From Lactarius indigo (taxonomy: Eukaryota > Basidiomycota > Agaricomycetes > Russulales > Russulaceae): a stretch of DNA of 64,000 nt. Both the position numbers and the translations under genes were made by a program. Below, piece by piece: positions 1 to 11,200 of this stretch (position 1 is the first letter of the stretch; each line of letters opens with the position of its first letter). Location: NCBI GenBank assembly GCA_025766275.1, contig JAFKAC010000038.1, positions 372,001 through 436,000 on the forward strand, read 5' to 3'. The notes beneath the pieces are model-generated. The model ran no database searches. It had not been told where the DNA came from and saw only the letters and a program-made list of their open reading frames with translations.

Positions 1-2268
1 ATAAAGTAGTGCAAGGCCCAACCCCAAAAAGCGCGTCCATTTCTCATCGAGCGCACGGTCCTCCCTTTCCATCAAAGTCTGGAGGATAACACCGGCAGCT
101 TCACCGTTTTCGCTTCCAACAAAGATAAGACCAATGGCGAGCGCAGCAAGTGCGACGATCTCCATGCTTATCTCATCATCAGATACGAGAGGAAGTAACA
201 TGAAAAGGATGTCCTCGCGATGAGAACCGGCGTAGGCGAAACCCAGGCCAATGATAGCGGATGTCCGCAGTGGAACGGACTTATTGATTATGTGATCGCC
301 GAGAAGCGCTAACACAGCGTCGGCTTCGGAACGAACGCCAGTGTTAAGGATACCGGTGGCAAGAAAAGCACCAGCCTGCAAGTTGTGAGTTAGGAAGGGG
401 ACCGGGTATTAAACGAGGATACAAGCCTTGATATACTCCTCGGAGGAGTAAGTGTATTTGTCTACATGACTCAGACCAATTTCGGTATCCCACAGTAAGC
501 TGAGACCAAGACTGGCGGCCGCAGATAACATTCCTGTCAGCAAGGTGTTGAGCTACCTATTTCGTATAAACATCGGCAATGAATTCCTTACCATGATCTT
601 TGTTTTTATAGATCCAACTGTTACCCTCTTCCGCCTCAACCATGAGCTTGTCATTTCCGAATCCTGCGTTGACGAATGCGTTGACGAAGGTGCCAGCTAA
701 ATTACCCCGTGCCGAGTCAACGCTCGCGGTCGATGATCCTTATAAGGGAAGGTGACTGTAAGCCATGCATAATGGGATAGCATTAGACATACGCGAAGTC
801 TCTAAGTGGGATTTATAAACGTCCTCCAAGCTCTTTGGGTCCGAAACGCCAAGCTCCTTTCCGAACTGTTTAAAATGGGTGCTCAGGCGCGAATTGAATA
901 AAATTTCTTGCAAATCTTCAGGTAACTCCTCCAGCGTCTCGTCCCCATCATCATCGGTGGTTGAGTGTTGAAGCCAATGATATGGAACTTGCGCACGAGC
1001 GAGAATAAAGGCAAGTTGACGCTTCATCTGCCTGTATAACCGTCAGGGGTAAGGTGCTAATCTCATCTTATATATACTCACGGATTGCCGGGAGCATGAA
1101 AGTCTTTTCGAATGAGTTCTGAGTCATTGAGCCGGATAGCCAACGAAAGCGCCTCAGGGAACCGTTGATGCTTCTCGTAGATCATATGTGCCGTCTTCAA
1201 AAATGCTATGTCGTCCTGTGGAGGAAGCAAATTCACACATCTAGCATAGTCAGTCAGAAGTATAGATTCTGGGATACAAGGAGTTACCTACGCAATCATA
1301 TATGCAGCAACACGACTGAAAGTGTTTGCGTCCACGAGGTCGACAATCCGATCTATGATTTCCATCTCTTCCAGTAGATCAACGGCGTCCGGCTCTGCAT
1401 TGTGCTTGAGTAAAAACTTCGCGCAGACGAGCGCAAGGTTGTGGAGGTCCTCTAACGTTCCGACAGGAAGAGGTATTTGAGGTGCTACCTTTTTGCCCTT
1501 CTCTTCGTCTGTCGCGCTGATCTCGGACCCGACAACATCTGACTGTGTTGTGGGCTTCGTTACCTCTGTCTGTTCACGAAGATTGTACTCTTCGCCGAGT
1601 TCAGCAGCCAGATGTCGGACGTACTCGTGCCCCCAGTCCCCAGGGTCTGCGAGCGGAGATGTTGGAGGGCGCATTGAGGCTGCAAGCAGGCGGTAGCGCA
1701 GTGTACCACGAGGTTCGGTATCAGAGTATGTCATAGCAAGGACTGAGAGTATGTCTGCAAAGAGACTCTGTTCACCGGCAATTGGGGTCAGTCATTCAAC
1801 CGCGGGTAACACTGAATGGGGACCTTGTCTTCTGAAGAGGACCAAAGCTCATATAGACGCTGTAGTTCAGGATAATGAGGTCGAAGAAACTTCAAAGGCT
1901 TCGGAACAGAGGTCATGGATGAAGTAGATGTCCGTATAAGGGTTCGAAGTGTCTCAAGAGCAGGACGGTATAAGGTGGTATCTGGTTCCTGTCGGACATT
2001 CAGTCGAGTGGCCCCAGAACGTGAGAGATGGAGCACACCTTCAGTCGTTCCACCAGCATTTCCAGTTCCCCTCGAAGTTGTAGATCCTCTTCAGACTAAT
2101 TATTATATTAACATGGCGGTCATGTTGGGCACATCTGCGACGTACCAACTCCTCTCCTTCTTTCTCATCGGGCTTCTTCTTGGAGATAGCACCATTCTTC
2201 TCACTATCTTCTTTCTTTTTTGGGTCTTTCGACGGGACAGCGATGGCCGCTTTGGTAGGTTCGGGCAT
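1..2268 (-). CDS. RPN1: 26S proteasome regulatory subunit Rpn1 (5' part; 3' end outside window)
   Basis: Non-ATPase base subunit of the 19S regulatory particle, a scaffold that docks ubiquitin receptors and shuttle factors. The start at 2268 opens a Lys/Glu-rich N-terminus typical of Rpn1. Two introns are then removed, and the spliced reading continues through [18 protein letters not shown] and [19 protein letters not shown], which are diagnostic of the family. The next exon (about 1288-1770) contains [20 protein letters not shown] and the [19 protein letters not shown] block. Towards position 1 the sequence continues into the proteasome/cyclosome repeat region, and the C-terminus is missing because the window ends. 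Introns are short with GT-AG borders. It is transcribed divergently from the gene at 2587. Recognition is by family knowledge; exon borders below 1280 were not resolved. Confidence 0.93.
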
Positions 2269-2586
2269 GGTGAATGAACGGATAAGGATAAGTGTACGCG
2301 CGTCCGAGTCCGTGTTGAGTCGTGAGCGCGACGCGCAAGTCCCAGTGACATTGTCACGCAAAGTCACAGATCCAGACGAAGTCGATCATTACATAAGCAA
2401 CATTTGGTCCTCTCATCAGTGGCGTAACAGATCAACAGTAACGAAGCACCATCCGTATCACTCCTTCTCTACTCTCCGCAACAACCGGCACTCTTACCAA
2501 CGCGCTCATGCGCTGACTCAATCCTTTTTTCTTTTTTCCTTTTTTCACTCCTTCAAGCTGCTTGGCCGCATCTCTTTCTACGCAAC
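2269..2586. promoter_or_regulatory. Divergent intergenic region between RPN1 and the 592-aa orphan
   Basis: These 318 bp separate two divergent start codons and must hold both promoters. The half next to the orphan (about 2520-2560) is rich in T/C tracts, common near basidiomycete transcription starts. No clear TATA box or known proteasome-gene element was seen. Confidence 0.4.
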
Positions 2587-4365
2587 ATGGCTACAGTTTG
2601 CCCAGTTTCTCCTGCACCAGAGAGTAATTATAACCTTCCGAGGCAGGCAACCTCTCCACCTCCCTCTCCATCCGTTTCCCCACCTAGTCTTCTTCAGTCA
2701 TCGTCTTCTTCCACAGCCGATCCTCCCACCAATACACCTCGGCCTTCTCCTCACACCCCACCACCACGCGGGCGGTCACGGTACCCTTCCGGTCTTGCTC
2801 ATGGTGGGCCGCGGGTTCCTCTGCATCGTCGTGGGACTTCAAAGACGTATGAACGCCTTGAAGACCTTCTTCAAGAAGCGGGGTATAAAGAGACACGTGT
2901 TTTTACCCCTGAGACTGAGCGGCTTCGAGAACGCGAGCTCGGGCAGGGAGAAAGACGGCAGATGGATGGCCGCGTAAGGAGCGGCATGGATACGGTGGTG
3001 GGATATTTGGCAGGGCTCGTGTTGGGACAGTCCGACAATCAGCGCGCAGATGCGAAAGACTCACAAAACGAACAAATGGTGCGGGCTTCTCCTTCGGCTC
3101 AACAACCAAGGCCCTCATCAAGCCACGGTGAGCCTTGCGGTCTCCGTGGAGAATATGGAGTACTTATTCTGCTTGCCCCTCCAGGCCCGACCACTGATAC
3201 TCCGTTATTGCAAACCCGAGGGCCACTCAGATCTGATGGCGCAACATACGAGCGCTCTTCGGCCGTGCTCGCATCTCCAGCCCGAGCTTATCTGCGACAT
3301 ATAGCCTCTGCCCCTAATATTCCGCGGCGTAGACTCCCAGGGGAACATACGCCTCCGCCAGTGATAAAGAAGAGTACCACTAGCCTGAAAGATGGCCTCA
3401 ATGCGCAAGGTTCACCTCCTCCAATGCCGCCCTCGTGGCTCGAGACCGTTACACGCGCCGTTTTGGGTTTCCATGGTGCGCACATACGGCGCAACGACAC
3501 TGCCTCCCCTGGGCAATCCAGGTTTGGGCTTCCCAGCCATCCCGCGAGCCGTTCCGGCACAGTTCGCGGGTATGGACGATCGACTCGCAAGCGCCTAGCT
3601 GCTGTATTGGGAGATGCGACTGCTACACAGCGAGGTCGATCGACACCGTCATTGTTGACGAGCCCAGTCTTATTGCAACCCCCGACTATGCTATCTGTGC
3701 GCTCACAGGCTTCCATTGGAGAGGTGATAAAGATGAACGCTGTATGCCGCTCCGCCCCTGCATCGCGTTCTTCATCTGTAGCTGGGCGCAAGCCCAGAGA
3801 TGAATCGCTCGCGACTGCTAGTCTCGGCATCTTTTCCAATGGGAGCGTACGAAGAAGGAACAAAGCCTTGCAACCATCAAGTAGAAATTTTCGACGCAAA
3901 ACGGGGAGAAATCACGTGGATTGTGGGCCAAGCCTGAGAGTTCGGGTCGAAGATGATGGTTCAACTTTCCACATAGCGGGAGAAAGAGAGGATTACGATT
4001 CATCTTCAGAAGACGAAGATGAGGTGGACCTGTCAAAACTCCTTGTGCATCCAAGAAGACAGCAGTCGATCAAGTCCTTGCGACATCAATTGTCCAGGTC
4101 ACACTGCAGGGATAACAATGCTTCTGGCATAGCTGGTCCATGGGCTGTACGTGGCGATGACGATTCTGCGCTAACACCCGACGGTAAAGGTCGAATAAGA
4201 AGAGGATCCGTCAATGATGGCGATTGGGGTGCTCAGGTTCCCCCGGGTTCCTATAGCGACAGCCAAACTTCCCACCGACGCAGGGAAATCCCTGTTTCTT
4301 GGACGCAGCAAGGTGGCAGTTCCGGAGATAAATCACCAGGGCCCACTCGTCGGCGTGAGCGTTAG
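2587..4365 (+). CDS. Disordered Ser/Pro/Arg-rich hypothetical protein, 592 aa
   Basis: A single uninterrupted frame of 592 codons from ATG 2587. I do not recognise it. The first 70 residues are Pro/Ser rich with repeated short Pro clusters. A more ordered stretch around residues 85-150 (YERLEDLLQEAGYKETRVF, then VGYLAGLVLGQ) is the only part that looks folded. The rest is low-complexity and basic, with SRSSSV- and RRRNK-type patches, and an acidic run (SSSEDEDEVDLS) near residues 475-490. No membrane span or signal peptide is evident. The lack of introns in a long frame is unusual beside its neighbours, but codon use looks coding. A regulatory or scaffold role is possible; none is shown. Confidence 0.75.
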   Translation: MATVCPVSPAPESNYNLPRQATSPPPSPSVSPPSLLQSSSSSTADPPTNTPRPSPHTPPPRGRSRYPSGLAHGGPRVPLHRRGTSKTYERLEDLLQEAGYKETRVFTPETERLRERELGQGERRQMDGRVRSGMDTVVGYLAGLVLGQSDNQRADAKDSQNEQMVRASPSAQQPRPSSSHGEPCGLRGEYGVLILLAPPGPTTDTPLLQTRGPLRSDGATYERSSAVLASPARAYLRHIASAPNIPRRRLPGEHTPPPVIKKSTTSLKDGLNAQGSPPPMPPSWLETVTRAVLGFHGAHIRRNDTASPGQSRFGLPSHPASRSGTVRGYGRSTRKRLAAVLGDATATQRGRSTPSLLTSPVLLQPPTMLSVRSQASIGEVIKMNAVCRSAPASRSSSVAGRKPRDESLATASLGIFSNGSVRRRNKALQPSSRNFRRKTGRNHVDCGPSLRVRVEDDGSTFHIAGEREDYDSSSEDEDEVDLSKLLVHPRRQQSIKSLRHQLSRSHCRDNNASGIAGPWAVRGDDDSALTPDGKGRIRRGSVNDGDWGAQVPPGSYSDSQTSHRRREIPVSWTQQGGSSGDKSPGPTRRRER

Positions 4366-4882
4366 TACTTGGAGTTCCGTTCTCCCGCATACCACCTATC
4401 GTTTTTCCTTGCGCCCCAAACTACCTTACCTTGTCAGTTGCGGACAAAATATCTGAGGCATCCATGATATCTCGTAACAGCAAATGCAGAGATTGATGCA
4501 GATTGGCTTGTCACATATGGCTTCCTCATCTTATCGCCATCGTATATAATACCTTCTGTTCTGTGTATCTTAGACGATATAATACAGTACGATAATATTA
4601 GGTATCTACGTTAGTTCGCTCTTTATAGGTCTGCTGCATCCTATGACATTTCAGTTAATACTCTACCACGCCTCTACGTGAAGTATCGACGCTCATCAGT
4701 TGCTCATTACCTCCCTCATTCCACGTGATCGCGTCCTGACGCGTCCTAAAAAGGTAGATTCTCACGCCCAAGTTAACTAGTTTCCCTTTCCCTCTTCTTT
4801 CGTCCTGGTACAACACGTTAACTGACACCCATCTTTTTCCTTTCCCCTGGCTGCACCCTTTCCCTTCACCATCACAATTCTC
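4366..4882. other. Intergenic, 517 bp
   Basis: Contains the 3' flank of the orphan gene and the promoter of the RING-RRM gene. CACGTG-like sequences lie near 4722 and a pyrimidine-rich stretch runs over 4785-4880, just before the start codon. No ORF or RNA gene was recognised. Confidence 0.5.
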
Positions 4883-7689
4883 ATGTCATCATCGAGCCAT
4901 CGTTTCCCTGTATCTGGCGTCCCCGTCTCAGCACCAACAACCCCAGCATATACTACCCGTTCTCATAAACCGAGCAGCGAAGGACCACCTCCGGTGACCC
5001 CCCAGCGCATCCCCAGGGCACAGCGTCACCACCATCAACTTCAAAACTATTTCAGGTCACCTCTGACACCTGCAAGTACCCTTTCCACCCCTTACACCCC
5101 TTTGAGTTTGCGCTCGTCCTGGTTCAGCGCGAATCAGTCAACCTCAACTACACCAGCCTCGGCGTCAAGTCTCAAGCGTTACAGTGTTACTGCCTCACCC
5201 AAAATTGCCAGCTATGAAAACTCCATTGATGGTCAAACCATGACCCGGACGGATGCGGAAGGTAGCTGGCGCTCTCGTGCGAGCGAGAACGGGATTAGAG
5301 TGGGATCGAGAGAAAAGGACAGTCTCATGTGCAATGAAGGTATGCCATAAGTGCCCTCTCTTGCATTTTCCGTTTTGATGACGATCATGCTTGTCATATA
5401 AGGTGCGTGTATGCGCCTAATTTTTTTTGAACTTTGGTCACCCTGACTACTTCTGCATCTCATTCGTATTCATAATCCGTGTACGTCTACTTCACACCAC
5501 AGCAGATACTTGAATTCTGACCCTCTTGGTCGTTTAGACTTTCTCGATGGGGATGCAGATTGTAAGCGCTACGCTGTTCCATCGCTATGGCGTTACTTAA
5601 TGATCCGCGAATAAATTAATTCTTACCATGGATAGCTAGTACGACCCATGCCGCATTTGTTGATTATCTACGCTGACATACCTCAACCAGTTCTCAGCGC
5701 CCCTCCTATCCTTATGCAAGGTCGCCCACGTTCTCAAACCCAGACAGGTCAAGTTCCCTTCCTTTCCCCCCAACCTCCACCACATACTCCCGTACGGCGA
5801 ACCTTGGCGTCACTAAACACGCCTTCTCCTCGCGCTTCTAATGTCAATCTTCTGAAGATTAAGGGCTCGTTGACCGATCCCGCTCCCTCACGTCGCCGCT
5901 CTACACTAGGACAGGTCTGTCACTTGCTTTAAACTACGCACCTCATCCTCAACCGCCTTGATAGACCGACCTATTCGACATCGATGAGAATAGTTATGTG
6001 CCTTATCCGTCTTCCTTCTCCCACGCAGAACCGCTGGCACTCCCTCTGTGCCTCAATGACCCTTTTGATCATTCTGACCTATCGTTTGAGGCGATAGACT
6101 ACCCCCACGGTACCCAAGCGTCTGTGTACCGCAACCTAGAATCACCAGCGCCGGAGTTATGCTGCTCTGTCTGTGGTACCTTAGGTCCATCCTTGGCGGA
6201 GCTTGAGCCGTGTTCGCATTTATTATGCTCTGCATGCCTGACCAGCGCTCTCAACATCGTTGGCGAGAAGGACATGGAGTGTGCAGTTTGCAAGACGGGA
6301 GTGGCCAACTTCCACTTGAGAAACACTGGGTCTAAGGGAAGCAACATGCTGACACCTGCTGGACCTCGTGGTCGCCTCACACCCGCGGCACTTGAAGGCT
6401 CGAATAAGGATGATCTCGCTAACGATTTTCACTTCTTTGACTTGCAAGCTTCGTCGACACCAAACCAGAGTGAGCGCCATCACGTGCGAGATGGTGAATT
6501 GCCAGTGCTACGCATTGACAATGTTCCTTGGGTATGTTGATATCCCCCTATGTCAGACACTCAGTTCTTACGCAGTTTTGATCTTTATAGGATATTACCC
6601 CTCCTACAGTCGTCGCTTGGTTGAGGCATCCTGTCAAGCGTGTGCACGTCCTCCTTGATCGAAAGGGAAAGACGCTTAGTCACGCGTATGTTGAGATGCC
6701 TGATGAGGAAGCGGCTAGAGCGAGTCTCAGAACGGCTCAAAACTCCGTGCTTGGGAAGGGGAAACGGGCGCGCGGGGTCACCGTCACGCGCAGCAGCCAG
6801 GAAGAATTGATGAAAGCACTATTTCCATCTTGGCAGGGTCCCTTCGACGGATGCCGGCCATCTCTGGCAAGTCTCAGTAATGAACAAGTTGTTTCAGCCT
6901 TGGAGCATGGACTAGTATCAGAGGCGGAGTTAAAGGCGTTACTCCACCTGATACGATCACCTGATGTCAGTGTTGGCTTGAACGGAGATAGACGGAACTG
7001 ATTTATCGTATCTTCAGTCCCACTTCCTCAAGGTTCCTTCACTCCCATTTTACTCTCTCATCGGCATGTTGTCCAAATTCCCAGCGGACGCCGACAGTAG
7101 ACTCTTTTGGTCTGGTGCATCCAGAGACTTAATGTTTGGTAAGACAAATACATTCTAACTTTCAAATGACGTCCATGGACGCTAATAATGACATTGCATA
7201 GACATCACGTATAGTATGCATATTTGTTCATTCGTCCCATTTTCCTTTACGATCATATACCCCACAGCCGCAATTCAGTTTCTCGCTTCCAATGACAAGA
7301 AACGCGTTATGAACACATCCGAACTATTGGCACAATTGCTCAACGTTGCTGTTACATGCGATGGTGAGCCACATGTCAGGTTCTATAGACCAACTTATCT
7401 GATCACTCCTGCTTAAGTATTCTCAACCGAGCAACGTCGCAGACTTTCCAATATTGTGGCTGGTCATCAGCCTTTTTTCTCTCATAGCCCGTCATCTTCC
7501 ACCAGTGGGCACAGCTCTCATCAGGAGCCTGGCACGCCAGACCATGTGCTTGGTCAGAGTGTTCGAGTGGCGTCGCTAGGGCCTTCACGCGTACCAGCAA
7601 ACGTCGAGTATGGAGATCTCGCGAATCAGTTTGGAGTCGAGCCCCGCCTTGTTGAGGCGCTCGTACAAAAGCTCTCGGGCATGTGCTGA
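4883..7689 (+). CDS. RING-finger plus RRM protein (spliced)
   Basis: A multi-exon gene. Exon 1 (4883-5339) encodes a Ser/Thr/Pro-rich leader. A short exon near 5538-5561 gives DFLDGDAD; the acceptor of the following exon (about 5640 or 5691) is uncertain. From 5965 the protein reads into a C3HC4 RING: CCSVCGTLG, then LEPCSHLLCSACL, then ECAVC (C-x2-C-x12-C-x-H-x2-C-x2-C-x14-C-x2-C). After the intron 6532-6590 comes an RRM-like fold with RNP2-like VLRIDNVPWDI and RNP1-like KTLSHAYVEM. A conserved helical C-terminus is assembled from exons 6591-6965, 7018-7138, 7202-7213 (a 12-nt microexon), 7268-7363 and 7418-7689. The pairing suggests a ubiquitin ligase that binds RNA or uses the RRM for protein contacts; this is inference. 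I know no named fungal orthologue. Confidence 0.82.
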
Positions 7690-8226
7690 GCAGTGCCCAA
7701 ATGCTCTTTTCTTCCATCGCATAATGAACAATTGTTACAGTTCAACAATCCTCTTGTATCATCGGAATACTTCCCCGCATCATCGCAATCATGCTCTCGA
7801 TACTCGCACGAATCCTTTTCATCATGGCATATGGCGTTCTTGGTCTCGATAGATTTCACAATTGTTTACGACTTCATGATACTGGTTTTGTCATGTCATG
7901 CTTACGTCTTTTTGTCCGTGCATTATTCGTATTGCTCTGCCGTTACTGCTTTCTAGCATTGCAATGTTATCCTTGTGGGCTCTGTGCCATCGCTTTTTTT
8001 GTAACGTTGATCGTGCATCGTATTGGCCCAACAAGTAGATGGCAACAATCACCGACAACAATCGATCGTGTGGATCGCTCGCATACATACCTCACGTGAC
8101 CACTCTTGAACTCATAACTGGTCGTCGTCGCGTCTTGCTCGCTTTCGCTAACTGGGCCTTAGGCCTCAGGCTTCCTATTCTATTCTCCCTCACCAAGGCA
8201 GCCATCTATCATCTCTGCTGCACGTT
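7690..8226. other. Intergenic, 537 bp
   Basis: Terminator region of the RING-RRM gene and promoter of the Furry/Mor2 gene. AT-richer and without a convincing coding frame; the short frames here have no family features. Nothing else seen. Confidence 0.5.
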
Positions 8227-11200
8227 ATGAGCGAGTCGGGAATACAAATCACTATCCCAGGTCCCCAGCATGTCCATTTAGCCAATGTTCTGTCAAGCTG
8301 ACTCTCGTATAGATCTCACTGATGATGATTTCAACTTGACACCGAACCCTTTTTCTCGCGCCCCTGGCGGTGCCTTTGGTTTTGGGGCGTTTGGCCATGG
8401 TCAAGAGTCTCCCACAGCAACGACCCCGACGACAATAGCACCGGAGCGCGGAGACCGGCCATATTTCCATTCCCGAGGGGACTCAGCTACTTCAGACGAT
8501 TCCTTTCAGTCTTCACGACCTACACGCAAAGCATCTATCCCTTTCGTACATTCGTCTCACTCCTCCATAGCTACGACCGGTGGCTCGCCCTTTTCCAAAA
8601 AACCATCATTTGCATCCATCCGCAACGCGTTCAAAGGTGGTGTCAAGACAGCCGACCCTCCTCCGCTCCCTCCTCTAGACTACACTACCTTACCATTCAA
8701 TCGGTCGACTTCATCGCTAGGCCACGCACCTCAGACATTACGTCGAGGGCCGGAGAACCCGAGCCCACCTCACCCGAGACCACCTACCCCTGGTTCCAGT
8801 GAGAGCAAACTCTCGAACCGCACCACGCGTTCCAAGGGACATACATCGGGTCGCTCCGGACACTCACACACGGGTTCCTTCTTCCATAACTCAGACGCGG
8901 GGAGTGACCACGGACATGGCTTTAGTTTTCCGTCTTCCCCACCCCCCCTTCCACCGATGCCCAATGGGTTCTTTTCTAGTTTGCCGCACAGTGAAAGTCC
9001 GACATTTGAAGCAGAGGAAGACAAAGTGGAGGTCGATCCACGAACCCCAGCAGAATACGCGCTGCATGCCGTCTTCATGCGATTCGCCACCACTGCAGAG
9101 CATAAAGTAACATCGTTTCTCAAACACCCTCTCGTGAGTCTTATTTTGAGGTCATTTGGAGCTCCGCTTTACCCCCACGCAAGGATCAGGAACCGTCTTT
9201 ACCCGATTTTTTGGGTCCTGGTATTGACCCCAAATTCGACGACATCCTCCAAGCTCTAGGTCGCATAGGACAGAAGAACGCAAAACCTGTTATCGATAGC
9301 ATCAGGCGCTGGCGGCAGTCCCAGAGCAGCTCCCCAATCCCACCAGATATCATTCGCCTCCAACTGTCCCAATCACCAGCGTCGTCTTCGAGAAGTAACC
9401 GGTCGTATGACGCTTCCTCGATTCTCGGCGAACGGAAATCTCTTGCTGCCATATACGTCATGTGCCGTGCGCTCATTGTGGTGATGCAGTCCTTGTCCAA
9501 GGATGCTCTGGGAGAGGGCATTGGATTCAATCTCGAAGAATCCACCTTTGAACAATTTCGCAGACCCGATCTGAAGCTACTTTCCCAGAGTGCTAATCAC
9601 AGAACAAACGCTGAATTGTATGCGACACTTCTTGGATATCTGGCCAATTCCAGGTTCATTACTGTTACTGACCGTTTTCTTGCCGAGCTGGAACGTGTGG
9701 CGTCAGGTCAGGTTGTTAAAGACGTGGACTCAAGATATGAGAATCTTGTTAGAGGGTTAAAGCACATCCAAATCAAGGTCGGGTGGTTGACATCCTCTAA
9801 CCGACCCAATCTTACGATATTATCTCGACTGCTAGGTTTGGCCCCCAGAATCCTTCGAAGAAGGCGCGGAGTTCATGGAGGCGCTGGCAAAGGCGTTTGA
9901 AAATGCCCATGGCTTCCGCTTCAAGCTCTCTTTTGCAGAGACACTGGTTCAACTTCTACATCCCGTTGCCAAGGTTTCGTCCCCTTTTGACTTTTGAACA
10001 CCAGTCTCGCTGAATTTAATTTATTATTAGACCGCGCAGGCTGAAGTCAACCATCCACAGTGGGCCAAAGCCGTCGAGATCATCCACCCTAAGGCTAGAG
10101 ACTTATCTGGAAAGCTCCGTTACTGGCATGTGGCGTACGCCTTGGTTGTCGTTAGCCTTTGTGTGTCCCCGACAGACTACTTCCTGCGAAACTGGTCGGC
10201 TTGCTTTGAGGCTGGCCTCAACAAGTTGAAGGTGACGCTCCTGTATCATCTCGGCTCTCCAGCATCACCTTATCATAATCATTGCCTTCCCAGGAAAAAG
10301 CATTCCGCATCCCTGTCATGAACGGAATGATGCGCCTTATTTGGACTTACATCTTCCGTTGCCGCGAATCGCTATCGACCTCGACGTCAAAGCTGGAGTC
10401 ACTTCTCAAGAATTTCTTCCCTCCTAACCGACTCACCATCTTTCCCAACGAGGATCATCTAGAGCCATTCATTTATATCGTTCACTTCCTCCATTCACGG
10501 CACTTTGATTTTGGAGCCGAGTTCGTCTTGAACCTTATGCAGGAGCAAGCTGTTTTAGCACATCCGCCCAACATTACTGCTGTTCTTTCACCGGAAAGGT
10601 TGAATATTGCTGTTCGCTCTGTCCTTCTAACCTTTCATCTCATGGAACGGGACGAACCTACCCCTGCTTGGCCATCCAGCACCGACTTTTCTGCTTCTCC
10701 CTCGTGGCAAGACTACCCATCGTCATCTGACTTCATGCCCCCAATACTCCTGTCGAAGCCCGGTTCGCAAGAGTTTTTTGATCGATTTTGTGCTGTTTTG
10801 TGGCACGTCGCGTTGGCATGTTTTAAAGCTGCCGGAAATATGTCCGTCTTCGATGAGCAATGGGCCGTTCATCGACAAAGCCCAGCCTATGACGAGACGC
10901 ACAGCTACATCATCCGTCGCCACCCAGATGGTACTTTCGCATACCCTAATAATCTTGTACACCCGATCACTATGCTTCAGACGTGCTTCCAATCTTGGCC
11001 TCGTTGTCTTCACAAACCGGTCCCCGTTGAAAGCGCCGTCGATATGCTGCTTCATGGCGTCATACATGTCGAACTGTCAGTTGGAGAGGCAGCAGTCCTC
11101 GCCTTGCGCCGGCTCATGGCTGAGCCTACACATGCTTCTATTGTTCTCAAGCAATATTCGGCGCTGCTATTTGACCCAACCCACATAACCCAGGAAGGAT

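Noticed and set aside
1915..2977. Plus-strand frames overlapping RPN1 exon 1 and the orphan gene
   Set aside because: Antisense or out-of-frame shadows of the Lys/Glu-rich RPN1 start and of the Pro-rich orphan.
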